NCBI RefSeq assembly: GCF_964204645.1
Contig: NC_134027.1
Coordinates: 24,044,485 to 24,108,484 of the forward strand
DNA length: 64,000 nucleotides
Reading direction: 5' to 3'
DNA from: Tubulanus polymorphus
Taxonomy: Eukaryota > Nemertea > Palaeonemertea > Tubulaniformes > Tubulanidae
The notes below the pieces were generated by a model. The model had not been told where the DNA came from, did no database searches, and saw only the letters and a program-made list of their open reading frames with translations. How positions within the stretch are numbered: position 1 is the first letter of the stretch; every line of letters begins with the position of its first letter. Made by a program: the position numbers and the translations under genes. Below, in pieces: positions 12,321-22,777 of the stretch.

Positions 12321-13034
12321 GCAATCAAGAAATTAACACGTATTTCACTTGTTATTTCCATAACGTGGACTGGGAGGAACTCGCGGCGATCGAGTCGATC
12401 CGATTCTAAATCAAATCGCTGACGCATTTTCTATCAAAAGTGGCTTGATTAAACAACTGGTTCAAGCTTGAATAAACTTTAGCGTTGAGTAAATTACAGG
12501 TATTAGTTGGAATGGACATGTGTGATGCAATCCTACACGGTAAGAAGGAATATCGACATAGTGAAAAGGAATATCGACGTACATTTTATCAAATAATCAA
12601 AATTTTGACCGTTAAGAGCTGGCCCCTATAGTACATACCGTTGACTGCGAATATGATGAAATGCAGGTCCGTAGCCAGTAGAGAAATTTAGTTCCGAAGT
12701 TTTCAATACTGTCCGTGCAGAAGCCCGAACCGTGCCGTCCAGTCCCATGCAAATTAAGAAATTAATCAACTCAATTCCTCGTGCTAGGGGCTGATACATA
12801 CTAGGTTTACAGAAGACGTCGTTGCTGGATCTTTCAAATCTAAAGTTTTAAAACTGTCTTCGTTTCTATCTAAACGAGGATCCATGGACTAGCCATAACC
12901 ACCGCAAGCCCAGCTTGGTGACATTCAGGAAACTGCTTCCTTGTGAGGCAGCAAAGGAGCGGATAGCGGATTGGAAATGACTCTTGTACGGAAAAAAATG
13001 GACAAGATTTTGACTTAGTGTCTAATATGTTTGT
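12321..13034. other. Intergenic region between convergent genes
   Basis: No exon, RNA gene or clear repeat was seen between the HNMT-like gene (+) and the 3' end of the astacin gene (-). Confidence 0.4.
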
Positions 13035-13040
13035 TTTATT
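13035..13040 (-). other. Astacin gene polyadenylation signal
   Basis: AATAAA on the minus strand, about 80 nt after the stop codon. Confidence 0.65.
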
Positions 13041-13120
13041 ATCATACATAACTCCTAATGGATTAATATTTGGAATTCAAAGATTATAGTCTATATGCGT
13101 TGTATTTTCAAGATTCGTCA

Positions 13121-16100
13121 TTAGTTCCAAGGTGAACATCTTTTGATTTCGATGTTTCCATCAGCACCAATAACCTGAAAGTATATAACATTGAGCAATA
13201 TTGGCAATCGGTGCATGCAACAACGAGGTTCAAATTGCTCTTCACTAGATCATGGTGAAATTATAGTTTAGTGCGCTGAAACTGCTTGACGCTGTTAATT
13301 TTCATAAATAGATATACCTTGAATTCGTATTGGCTACACGGCCGCGTTTGTCGTACTACTCCTCGCCTTCGCTCCTGGGTTCCTTTACCACACGTTGCGC
13401 TGCAAGCTGTCCACGCTCCCCAATTTCCAGCTAAGAGTATAAGATATGATTTGATGCCTGCTGACGAACGGTACAATACGTTGGAAACAAAAAAGGTATA
13501 CAGAATATTTCTCACTAACCTCCTGGAGTTGTAACTGGTGTTGTAATTGGTCTCGAAGTGACGGGAGAAGCAGTTGTAACTGGTGGTGTAATTGGCCCCG
13601 AAGTGACAGGAGAAACAGTTGTAACTGGCATCGATGTGGTTGGAAAAACAGTTGTTACAGGTGGAGATGACGCACATCCAGAAAAACTGATATCATCAAG
13701 AGCCATATCCGATTTATAAGAATCCCCACGTGTTGCGACAAATTCGATCTGAAAATGTGTTAATACGATGGATATAGTAAACTCGCCTAACCCGGAGGAC
13801 AAACAGGGAGCGGCAAAATTGGTCCGAGGTATTAGGCGAAGTCTGAGTTAAGGATTGGAAAAAGGAAATACATTAGGAAGTCAAGGAAATTGTTCTGTTT
13901 TTGCTTAGAGTTAGTCAAAAGAAAGTCGAGTTGGCAATATCCGAGTAATGCAAGGTTTACTGTTACAGGGGTGTAATAACATTTTAGATTAATCACACGT
14001 ACATTCATATCATGGCCTTTTCCGATCGTAACTGACGCAGCTTTCCAGTTATCTCCTTGATTACCAGATTTTTCAAAGAGAACGCTTCCGTTAACTGTTA
14101 CTTGCAGTTTACCCATTGAAGAACCATACATGTGATAATTAAAGTCCATTTGGCAGGAGTCCGATACGGAGTTGATCTTGGCATCAAGATAGGCCTGCTG
14201 GCCACGGCTGGCAGGATAAGAAGACTCGACGTAAACATACGTGCCTGGAAACATACTCATTATTACAAAACAAATTTACTCTATCTACACAATGCTTCGT
14301 GATATTTGAAGGACGCCTACCTGTTCCTGTTGTATGATCGCCGCTAGGTCCAGTGTAGCTTGATGGAGTTGTTCCGGATCGTCTGGTCCATTGCAAAGTT
14401 CCGTGCGTTGTCCACATTCCATTATCGTTCTCGAAGTTAGTATCCAGTTTAACTATGAAACAATTTTACCCATTTTACTTGATATATTCCCAGTGAATAC
14501 CAATGAATTGAATGGAGATTTATGTAGAGACGAAACGAATTTGTGCAAATATGAATATCAACTACAGGCTACATCCAAATAAACCCTCAGAAAAAATATT
14601 TGTGATGATAGTGATTTTCAATGAGCAGCACTGACTTTCGGCGATTAACCGTTTACTCATATGAGGCAAGGTTTGAGAATATACCCAATTCGACTAATTT
14701 TATTTTAGTAAGTAAGAACATGGATTTGTTTTTGAGTCCATAATAGAATGATATTTTTTATAGAAAGGGCATCGAGATTGCAAACCAGGTGAGAAAAACA
14801 TTCTTATTCGGGAACATGTTTATCATCAGCAAAACGAACGTTTTAGAAGCAGTAAAAAAAGTAAGTTTTAGGGAAAGTAAACAAGCAGAAAAGAAAGATG
14901 AACTGAATTGCTAGCTGTATATGGTTTGAGAACATTGTTTATGAAAAAAAAACATCTACCTAATTTACTCTCGGTACTCTCGACTGGAGTCTAACAACTT
15001 ACCTCCTGGTGTCGTAACTGGTGGTGTAATTGGCCCCGAAGTCACAGGAGAAGCAGTTGTAACTGGTGGTGTAATTGGTCCCGAAGTGACAGGAGCAACA
15101 GTTGTAACTGGCATCAAGGTGGTTGGAAAAGCAGTCGTTCCAGCTGGAGATGACGCACATCCAATAAAGCTGATGTCATCAAGAGCCATATCCGATCTAA
15201 AACAATACCCACGTGTTGCGACAAATTCGATCTGGAAATATAGCAGTTACTCTTCGTGATTCTTAAGAACGAACACAACTGATAGCTACAGTAAAACTCG
15301 CCTAACTTGGAGGACAAACTGCAGGGAGCGGCTAAATTGCTCCCGGGCAAACGAAGTCTAAGTTTAGGATAGGAAAGATTGAATACATAACTACAAGTCA
15401 AGAAATTTATTTCGTTTTTCTCGAGTTTGACAAATTTCAACTTGAGGAAGCAAGGTTTACTGTAACAAAGATGTAATAACATTTTGGAGAAATCACACGT
15501 ACATCGATGTTATGGCCTTTTCCGATCGTAACTGACGCAGCTTTCCAGTTATTTCCTTGATTACCAGACTTTTCAAATAGAACGCTTCCGTCAACTTTCA
15601 CTTGCAGTTTACCCATTGAAGAACCATACATGTGATAATTAAAGTTCATTTGGCAGGAGTCTGATGTGGAGTTAATTGTCGCATCAAGATAGGCCTGCTG
15701 GCCACGGCTGGCAGGAGAAGAAGTCTCGACGTAAACATACGTGCCTGGAAAAATACTCATTATTACAAAACAAATTTACTCTATTTACAAAATGCTTCAT
15801 GATATTTGAAGGACGCCTACCTGTTCCTGTTGTATGATCGCCGTTAGGTCCAGTGGAACTTGATGGAGTTGTTCCAGATCGTCTGGTCCATTGCAAAGTT
15901 CCATGCGTTGTCCACATTCCATAATCATTATCGAAATTAGTATCCAGTTTACCTATAAAATTTTGCTACCTATTTTACTTTAACAATTTCAGCAGACCCA
16001 GTAAGTCATAAGCAATGAATTGAAATGTATCTGACACACAAACGCATAAGTACCATAGTAATTACATAGACTCACAAGAATTCACCCTTAAGCCTGACAG

Positions 16101-19100
16101 GCTGTCTATTAGAATATGGACTCTAATTGTTTTTAGTCCATAATGGTTAGAATGGTGTTCTCTATAGAAAGGCAATCAAGATGCATGGCAAACCGGACGA
16201 AAATGAATTTCGAACTCGGTAGCTTTTTTATGATCAGTTAAACGAACGTTTTAAAGGACACGAAATTAAACAAGAAGAAGAACGATAAATTGGATTGCTT
16301 TCTTATGGTTGTTGTAAGAATACGCTTGAGAACATTGTGGAACGGTTTTACGAAAAATGTACCTAATGTACACGTGACACTGTGGACACACTGCGCAGAC
16401 TCTACCGAGATTCCCGGACAGCTATTTCCGCCGTGTTTGGGTGCGGGGTTGTCACACTGACGAGTTCTCTGTTGCGTTCCGGTGCCGCAAGACGTACTAC
16501 ACGCCCCATAGGTTGACCATTGACCCCAATGTCCGTCGATCTTAGCTGAATTTAGAAAAAACGAAAGCTCTTACTAGCAACTTTTTGTGTGCAAAATCGT
16601 ACAACATGAAACATGATTGGCGGATCCAGGCTACTTCGCATGACTCACGTGAGGCACTCATAAAAAATCTTAATTTCCCGTTGAATGAAGGCAAAATTCA
16701 AAAAGACTTTGAAAAAGTTTAAAAAGTTTCATGACGAAACTGTCCTGAGTGAATTTCCAAGTACACTAGATTCGATGAGTTTTTGGGTGGGGTCTGAGGG
16801 TGTGCCCTGTCTCCCTAAACATCCATATATTGTAGTCTGGTTTCTTACCAAAAAATAATAATAACATTTAAAGTGACCTATCAATACACTGCGATTTAAG
16901 GATGATTCCGATAATGTGCCTTTTTGAAAAAATGCACTTTTGGTGGTCAAAATTGTTAACCTGGTTTTGCCCCTTGTATTCCAGAAATTATCGTATTTAC
17001 CCTGGCATTCGCTCGATGAACAGTTTTGCGTTTCGACGTCAATTCCTTTATCGTTGGCGTTTGGACATTCGGTTTTCGACGCGCAAAATCTGTTTCTGGT
17101 TTTTACGCACCTATCATTACAGTTGCTCCACAGTGACCACTGCGTAGTGTTTGTTCCGGGAACTATAAAATTGTAGACATTCCCTTCAGCTCAATTGTTA
17201 GTCAAAAGTATCTCTCAGCGAACAGTCATAATAGAAGAAGTCCCGCAATTCGAATTTTTATACGATGAAATTCATCAAAAGAGAAACCACAACGTTTCGG
17301 CTGTTGACTAACAGCCATCATCAGGTGGTATGAACTGGCGGTGCGGACCAATTCTTAACCAACAGAAAGTAAGAGGGACAATCCGTATATCAAGATCATT
17401 CCACCTGATGACGGCAGTTGGCCAACAGCCGAAACGTTGTGGTTTTGTTTTGATAAAATTGAATCGTAACAAATTCGATTTGTGGGACTTTTGGATAGAA
17501 TGTATTATTCGACTACTATCAAACAACGATATCAATCGTTTACCTGTAGGGCATCCGTAAAGTATATTTATACCGGTGATATCAAGTGCACTCGGTCCGT
17601 TTCGTTGTCCGAAGGTTTGACTGCCCTTAAGAGCTACAATCGTCGGTTGTCCGTTTTTCGTGAAGGCCCGACTGCCGTAATGCATGACGCTACCGTAATC
17701 ATAATTCAAACCTTGTTTATCCGTATTATCCCGCCTTTGGTGGAAATTTGAGGCCCTGCCTGACGAAAGTAAGAATGAAAGATATTAACTTCGATAATAT
17801 TCCAGTATTCCATCGACCACCGGTTCAAGCTGGATCGTCAGATGGTCGTTTGAATTCACATATGTAATGTTTGTTTAAGTCGACGGAAAAAACTTTTCCG
17901 GTCTTTTTATAGTTCAGAAAATATGATAAACTGCTTACTAAAAACAGACACTTACAAAGTTGATAATCGGGCTACCTTCGTTATTTTGGTTCACTCCGTT
18001 TTGAACTAGGAATGGTATGAATTCGACTGACCTGTACTTCGATTTCCGATTTTAAAATCAGACCCGGCCCTGTTTCGTTGGCGACAGGTGTGGTAGGTTT
18101 GTAAGGGACACCAATAAATCGAATAAGTAACAGGGACAATCCTTATATCAAGATCAAACATCCAGTCATACACATATATGTTTAAGCGTGTATGGGGGGG
18201 GGGGAACACTTACCATCCAAGATATTTTCAAACATTATCCTAACATATAGATCCCGATCCGGTCTACTGTGCTCGTGATGGAATCCTGAAAATTCAAAGA
18301 AGTTTCATATATAGTAATTTATTTCTAGCGCTGGTCAGTTGAGTAAGTCATGAACATAATATTTGTTCATATAATCATAATAATGATCTTTAAAGTCATA
18401 AAATCAAATGTAAGAAATATCAAGAGTATCTCTTTTATCAAAAAAAAAATGATCATGAAAATAGATACAGATTATACATATGACGAGGGACAAACAAATA
18501 AGAAGTGATAAGAAATTCACAAATTTATTTTGAAACTACAAATTGACTGACCCATACTCGATTTCAACATTCAAAAGAAACAAGTGGAGGATATATTGCC
18601 TGTCAGCGCACATTGTTATAGATATTTGGGTCGTGCAAAACATTTTGTGGGATGTCTCGCACGTTCGTCGGTATACGAAGGCCAAATTACCAGGACATGA
18701 TGCTCATTTTCGACAACATTAGACTGCAGATTTTGTACATGCTTTCGTGAAAGGGTAGGACAGGACGTAACCAATAGTTGATTTACTTGGATTCATTCTA
18801 TCTATACTAACCCAGAGCGTGCATGATCTCGTGTGTGATAACTCCGTGGTGTTCGCAGCCAGTACCAATTGAAATTGGTTGTGCACCCGTTATGGCTTTA
18901 CCGATATAAGAATAACACCTACAATTGAATAAGATGTAAGTACTCCACATTCCGACTACCAAGTGTACCTTCAAATCTACCGGTATACATTTTGAAAAAG
19001 TTACGTTGGTCCTTACCCTTGACCTCGGAAGAATCTAAGCCAGCTCTGGTCACCGGTCTTCTTCAAGCGGAATTTCAAGCACGTTTTACTCTCAAGACCG

Positions 19101-20770
19101 GCAATTGCTTGCGGAATTAGCGCTTTTCCACCTGGAGATAATGGTTATCAACATAGAAATAAAGTTTCTGCTCAATCTTTTCGGATCTTCCGCGTTGTTC
19201 TTTGTTTTTAGCAAAGCGGTAATCGCACTTACTTGAGCTAAGAGAGCTGTCTAGAACGTATGGAATGTCTTTAACGGGCCACAGTTTGCCGTTTTTGATA
19301 GCTGAACGTTTGTCGACTTCATTTTCCTCATCCTCGTCCTCGCTTATCAATATGTCACCCTCGAGCAATGGAATATCTACAATTTGAAATCCAAACAACC
19401 ATTTTTAGGAAATACGTAAATATCAAAACATAAGAAATGAAATATACCGCTTTCTGCCTAAACATACCTTAACAAAAATAACTTGTTGCGCCAACAATCT
19501 GCCGGTGTTGAGCATGATTTATTTCTATATCAATTTTAGACTTTTATTGAAAGATCTAATCAACCCCATTTAACATTGTATTTGAATGTATTTTTAAATG
19601 CTATGTGTGGCGAAATATCAAACTTCCCCAGACCCACTGCGCGCATGCTTGCCTAACAGTATGCCCTTTTTATTGATTTGGGCTCCTGTCAATTTCTGTC
19701 GCCCATAGATCCATCCTTCACCAAGAACCTTAGTGTATGATGTATCACAGGCAGTTGTGTGTGCACTGGGGGATCGTAGAGCGACCACTCCCAGGACTGG
19801 GTGAAGATCCGTCCCTGATTTCATTTGCATTCACGATAATCACCGAACTAAATTGACTAAATTGTAGTCACAATGAAATTGGGAGGCAAAGGAAAATCGA
19901 AACGCACCTTGGTTGACTCGATTGATTCCGTCGTCTGCCGTCTCGTCTTCATTGTCGTCGAATTGATCCCGTTTTGCCCGTCGTTCGGCCATCTCATTCA
20001 CCTTCAAGATGCGGTCCAGAACGTTGTATTCTTCCTCCTCGGCTGCTGAAGATAGCAAAATTCGGATTACACATGCTCATCAACGCGCCATATGAAAATG
20101 ATTGTTAAGCAGGTTTCGATTGGTCTCTACCGATTCAGGAATCTCTTCTGGCGCGTGCTCGTTTCATTCAGGGGCCAGTTGCACAGTTGTGACTGAAGTC
20201 CATAAGTGGTCTTAAATCTTAAGACTGGCCATATAACTAATTTGGTCTTAGACTGGTACGTCTTAAGTCTAAACCATGACTATGCAACCGTACCCCGGAT
20301 ACAAGTTCAACCTATTCTGGAATAGCATGATCAATAAACATGATAGAAGCGGCTGGTAGAAAGGGCTGGTAGCCGTTTGTTAGGTTTCGATTCTACCGAT
20401 TCCGGAATCTTTTCCGGCGCGTTCGCTTTGTCCAGAATAAGCTTAACTTATTCCGGACTGCATATCTAATGACTTGTAAGAAGCGGCCGATTAGTTTTCA
20501 ATTTCATTTATTTGACAAACCTATGATAATTTATAATACAAAGACAACAGGTTATAACGTTATAACATACGTTTGTCAGGGGATTCAAAAAATCCGTTAG
20601 AGAGTTTGTAATACGGAATAATTGCTATTCGTAAACCAGATTACGTTCAATCGAAATCTGCTTAAAAACGTGTATACATTGGGATACTGTTTACCTCGAG
20701 AAATCAGATTTCCGAAAGCGCCGATGACGAAAAGTATCACCACAGCGAAAAACAATCTTCTGCTATGCAT
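13121..20770 (-). CDS. Secreted astacin metalloprotease with TSP1-TSP1-MAM-MAM-TSP1
   Basis: Coding exons: 20770-20695, 20045-19908, 19376-19233, 19131-19017, 18918-18812, 18285-18214, 17759-17544, 17162-17001, 16545-16363, 15952-15821, 15744-15503, 15231-15003, 14452-14321, 14244-14003, 13748-13520, 13430-13318, 13174-13121 (2586 nt, 861 residues plus TAA). A signal peptide (about 1-21) and an acidic propeptide with an aspartate-switch-like EGD (LLEGDILIS) end at a dibasic KR before SAIKNGKLWP. The zinc protease domain has HEIMHALGFHH (187-197; H187, H191, H197, catalytic E188) and the Met-turn SVMHY (241-245). TSP1 modules lie at about 290-343 and 344-404 (WGQWSTYGACSTSCGTG), MAM at 405-554 and 606-755, each followed by a Thr/Pro-rich linker, and a last TSP1 at 807-861. 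It probably cleaves extracellular-matrix or secreted substrates; the substrate is unknown. The two MAM units are near-identical. Confidence 0.92.
13520..15952 (-). repeat. Tandem duplication of three MAM/linker exons
   Basis: Exons 15952-15821, 15744-15503 and 15231-15003 reappear as 14452-14321, 14244-14003 and 13748-13520, with identical lengths (132, 242, 229 nt), near-identical sequence and similar introns. The offset is exactly 1500 bp for the first two exons and 1483 bp for the third. Intron sequence upstream (about 16130-16260 and 14710-14860, for example AAACGAACGTTTTA) is also shared, so the unit was copied as genomic DNA. Confidence 0.9.
17287..17328 (-). ncRNA. Hammerhead ribozyme-like motif (minus copy)
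   Basis: Read on the minus strand: CCAC (stem I), CTGATGA (CUGANGA core), a 7 bp stem II (GGCTGTT / AACAGCC), then GAAAC, GTT (NUH cleavage triplet) and GTGG closing stem I. All three conserved blocks are present. Stem III has no loop: the ACGT between GAAA and the NUH base is self-complementary, so activity would need pairing of two copies. Confidence 0.5.
17401..17442 (+). ncRNA. Hammerhead ribozyme-like motif (plus copy)
   Basis: CCAC, CTGATGA, a stem II region closed by GGC/GCC, GAAAC, GTT, GTGG: the same 42-nt architecture as the minus-strand copy at 17287-17328. Stem I is CCAC/GTGG. Confidence 0.5.
20169..20298. mobile_element. MITE, CAGGGGCCAGTTGCAC family
   Basis: The left end CAGGGGCCAGTTGCACAGT is mirrored by ACTATGCAACCGTACCCCGG at the right. 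The interior GGTCTTAAATCTTAAGACTG block is shared with 4177-4322. It lies in the first coding intron of the astacin gene. Confidence 0.65.
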
Positions 20771-20778
20771 ATTCTATC

Positions 20779-20879
20779 GCTAAAAACTAATAAATAAAAC
20801 ATTTTGATCGAGCGTCTGCTTTTCAAGCGATTAGAAACGTCTCTGAAGAAGAAGAATAAGAAGAAATGCTGTACTTACT
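20779..20879 (-). other. Intron in the astacin 5' UTR
   Basis: On the minus strand a donor (ACAAA|GTAAGT, exon edge 20879) and an acceptor (TTTTTAG|CGATAG, exon edge 20779) define an intron of about 99 nt a few bases before the ATG at 20770. Confidence 0.5.
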
Positions 20880-20958
20880 TTGTTTTACCGTAATTTGTTT
20901 GAAACGCTTGAATCCGTTCCGCTCAAATGATTGATGAACATGCGATCGAAGGAACGCA

Positions 20959-20966
20959 TTTTTATA
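20959..20966 (-). promoter_or_regulatory. TATA box of the astacin gene
   Basis: TATAAAAA on the minus strand predicts a start near 20930, giving a short leader that is spliced at 20879/20779 before the ATG. Confidence 0.5.
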
Positions 20967-22727
20967 CAATTCTAGCCATCCCCGAGAAGCCCCAGCTCAT
21001 CAAATATAACTAAATTACTTTCACAGATGTACAACTATTAATTACTGGCGTACGGATCACGAACTCCCAGGACTGTCCACCTGCAAGCGCGTTACTGCAA
21101 AAGCAGCGTGAGATCAGTGTCATCTATTTACGAATCTTGTACTTCGTGAACTTCGCCTCGGCATCGCATTGTATCGTATCAAATGGTTAGAGCATTTCCC
21201 GGACAGGTGGCAATAATTAAAGTTCCAGAGTTCGGGGCCAGTTGCACAAACGTTGGTTGAGTTTACCAGGGGCAGGCTTTGACAGGAGAAAGAAAATGAA
21301 AAGAGTATATAATACTGAAAAATTGCCTAGTCCACGCCGTTAAAAAACAAGGGTCTGGATCATGGAAAGCTTTTTTATATCTTAGTGAATTTTTTACTTC
21401 CAGGGGACTTGAAGGGATCTTCGCTGCAGAATGCTGCCTTATTAATAGCGGGTGGAAATTGTGCCCTGAAAAATATTGTCATTGTATTTTCAAAAGGGCA
21501 CCGGAAAATTGCGACAGCGGGACACATGCTCAGTCTATTTGGACCGACGCAGTTCATAGTTACCGCCAGTTATCTTAAACCAACTTTTGAGCAACTTGTC
21601 CCAGATGTTTAGAAATAACCGCATGCATAACAAAAGTATCTCTGCAACACGCAATGAATTATTTAAGAACTTCGTTGTCCTTTTCCGGCGTGCGGCCCAC
21701 GACATCAATTATAGGATAGTACGATCTTTGACGATACTTAGCATAACTGATTTCGGGTTGTTGATGTGGAGACTTCGAAGACTTCCGGTTCGCTTGCCTG
21801 GAGCAGAAATCTTTTAGGAGCTATTATATCATAATTCCCGAGTTCGAGGTAGAAATTTATTCTCGTAGGAAGAATTGCGATTTGCATTCACAATTTCCGT
21901 ATTGTAATGACAATATCTATATTTTGAAGGCGCCGAAATAACAAATTCGGAAAGGCGATTCAATAGCAATTCACTTTATTCCATTCAAAAAGGCTTAATA
22001 TTATAATAATACGTTATCATACCTATATTTTCCTACTTATTCCTGCTCATAATTGTGTAGTAGACATAGGGAGAGGTAGAGTGACCTTTTTAGTTAGCTG
22101 CCGAATCGAATATAGGCCTCTAAGGCTTAAAGTGATTTTTTATAGGCTTTTATTATTCAGCTTTTTTTGAAATATCGCAATTGGTAAAGAAAACCACTAA
22201 CAGGTTACCGACTTGGTAAGATTCAAGAATAGGGGACTAGTGGTTAGGATTAGGGTTAGGATTAGGGTTAGGGTTAGGTTTAGTTTCCTAATCATCATTA
22301 ATTACTATATACATTACTATAATTATTATATATCATCATTATCAATTACTAATATTATTACTTAATTGATTACTATCACTACATATATATTGCAATAGTC
22401 CCCTATTCTTGAATCGCACCGTTTGGGTCACCTATCCACTGGGTGGCGCTAGTGTTATTAAAGAATAGTGTTATGGTTAGGTTAGGTACATAACCATTAG
22501 TGACACCTAAACTACAGTCATACCCAATTTAGTTCTATAGCCAATCTAACAACTTAAGACTGGTCTTAAGATTTAAGACCTCTTTTTGACTTAAGTCACG
22601 ACTGTGCAACTTTCCCTGGGGTTCAGGTTATAGACTGAATTTAATGTACTTTATGAGCTGCAGATTAGGTGTAGTGGCAGCGCAGGACGAACACCGCTCC
22701 AAGTGAGATAAAATCAAGAGTTAAAAA
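20967..22727. other. Intergenic region with inverted-repeat elements
   Basis: No gene is recognised between the divergent astacin (-) and PSME3IP1 (+) genes. Contents: a long CAGGGGCCAGTTGC-type element from about 21233 (GGGGCCAGTTGCACAAACG) to about 21607 (CAACTTTTGAGCAACTTGTC), the telomere-repeat element at 22220-22415, and another family member at about 22505-22621 close to the PSME3IP1 promoter. Confidence 0.5.
22220..22415. mobile_element. MITE with internal TTAGGG repeats
   Basis: Perfect 20 bp inverted termini (GATTCAAGAATAGGGGACTA and its complement at 22396-22415) enclose an interstitial telomere-like run of GGTTAG/GGATTAG units (about 22242-22291) and an AT-rich ATTACTAT-type tract. 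No convincing target-site duplication was seen. Confidence 0.75.
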
Positions 22728-22777
22728 ACCGAATGACTGATAAGGGTTCTCAGATATTTTTTTTTCTTCATTCAGAG

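Larger units (their letters stand above)
17222..17513. mobile_element. Inverted pair of hammerhead-bearing repeat ends
   Basis: Two head-to-head copies of one sequence flank a spacer of about 72 bp. Each has a 42-nt hammerhead-like motif followed by a TTTTGAT...ATCGTA...AAATTCG...GGGACTT tail. Tails extend outward to about 17230 and 17505. The pair lies in an intron of the astacin gene. Hammerheads in this setting are known from Penelope-like retroelements, but no reverse transcriptase is present. Confidence 0.55.

Noticed and set aside
17956-18005. Possible extra astacin exon (CCTAG acceptor, GTAAGT donor) encoding VQNGVNQNNEGSPIINF
   Set aside because: Its 50 nt length breaks the frame; joining 18285-18214 directly to 17759-17544 restores the astacin consensus (ENILDGRASNF) in phase.
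22242-22291. Chromosome end or fusion point marked by TTAGGG
   Set aside because: Short tract enclosed by perfect inverted repeats with ordinary sequence on both sides.
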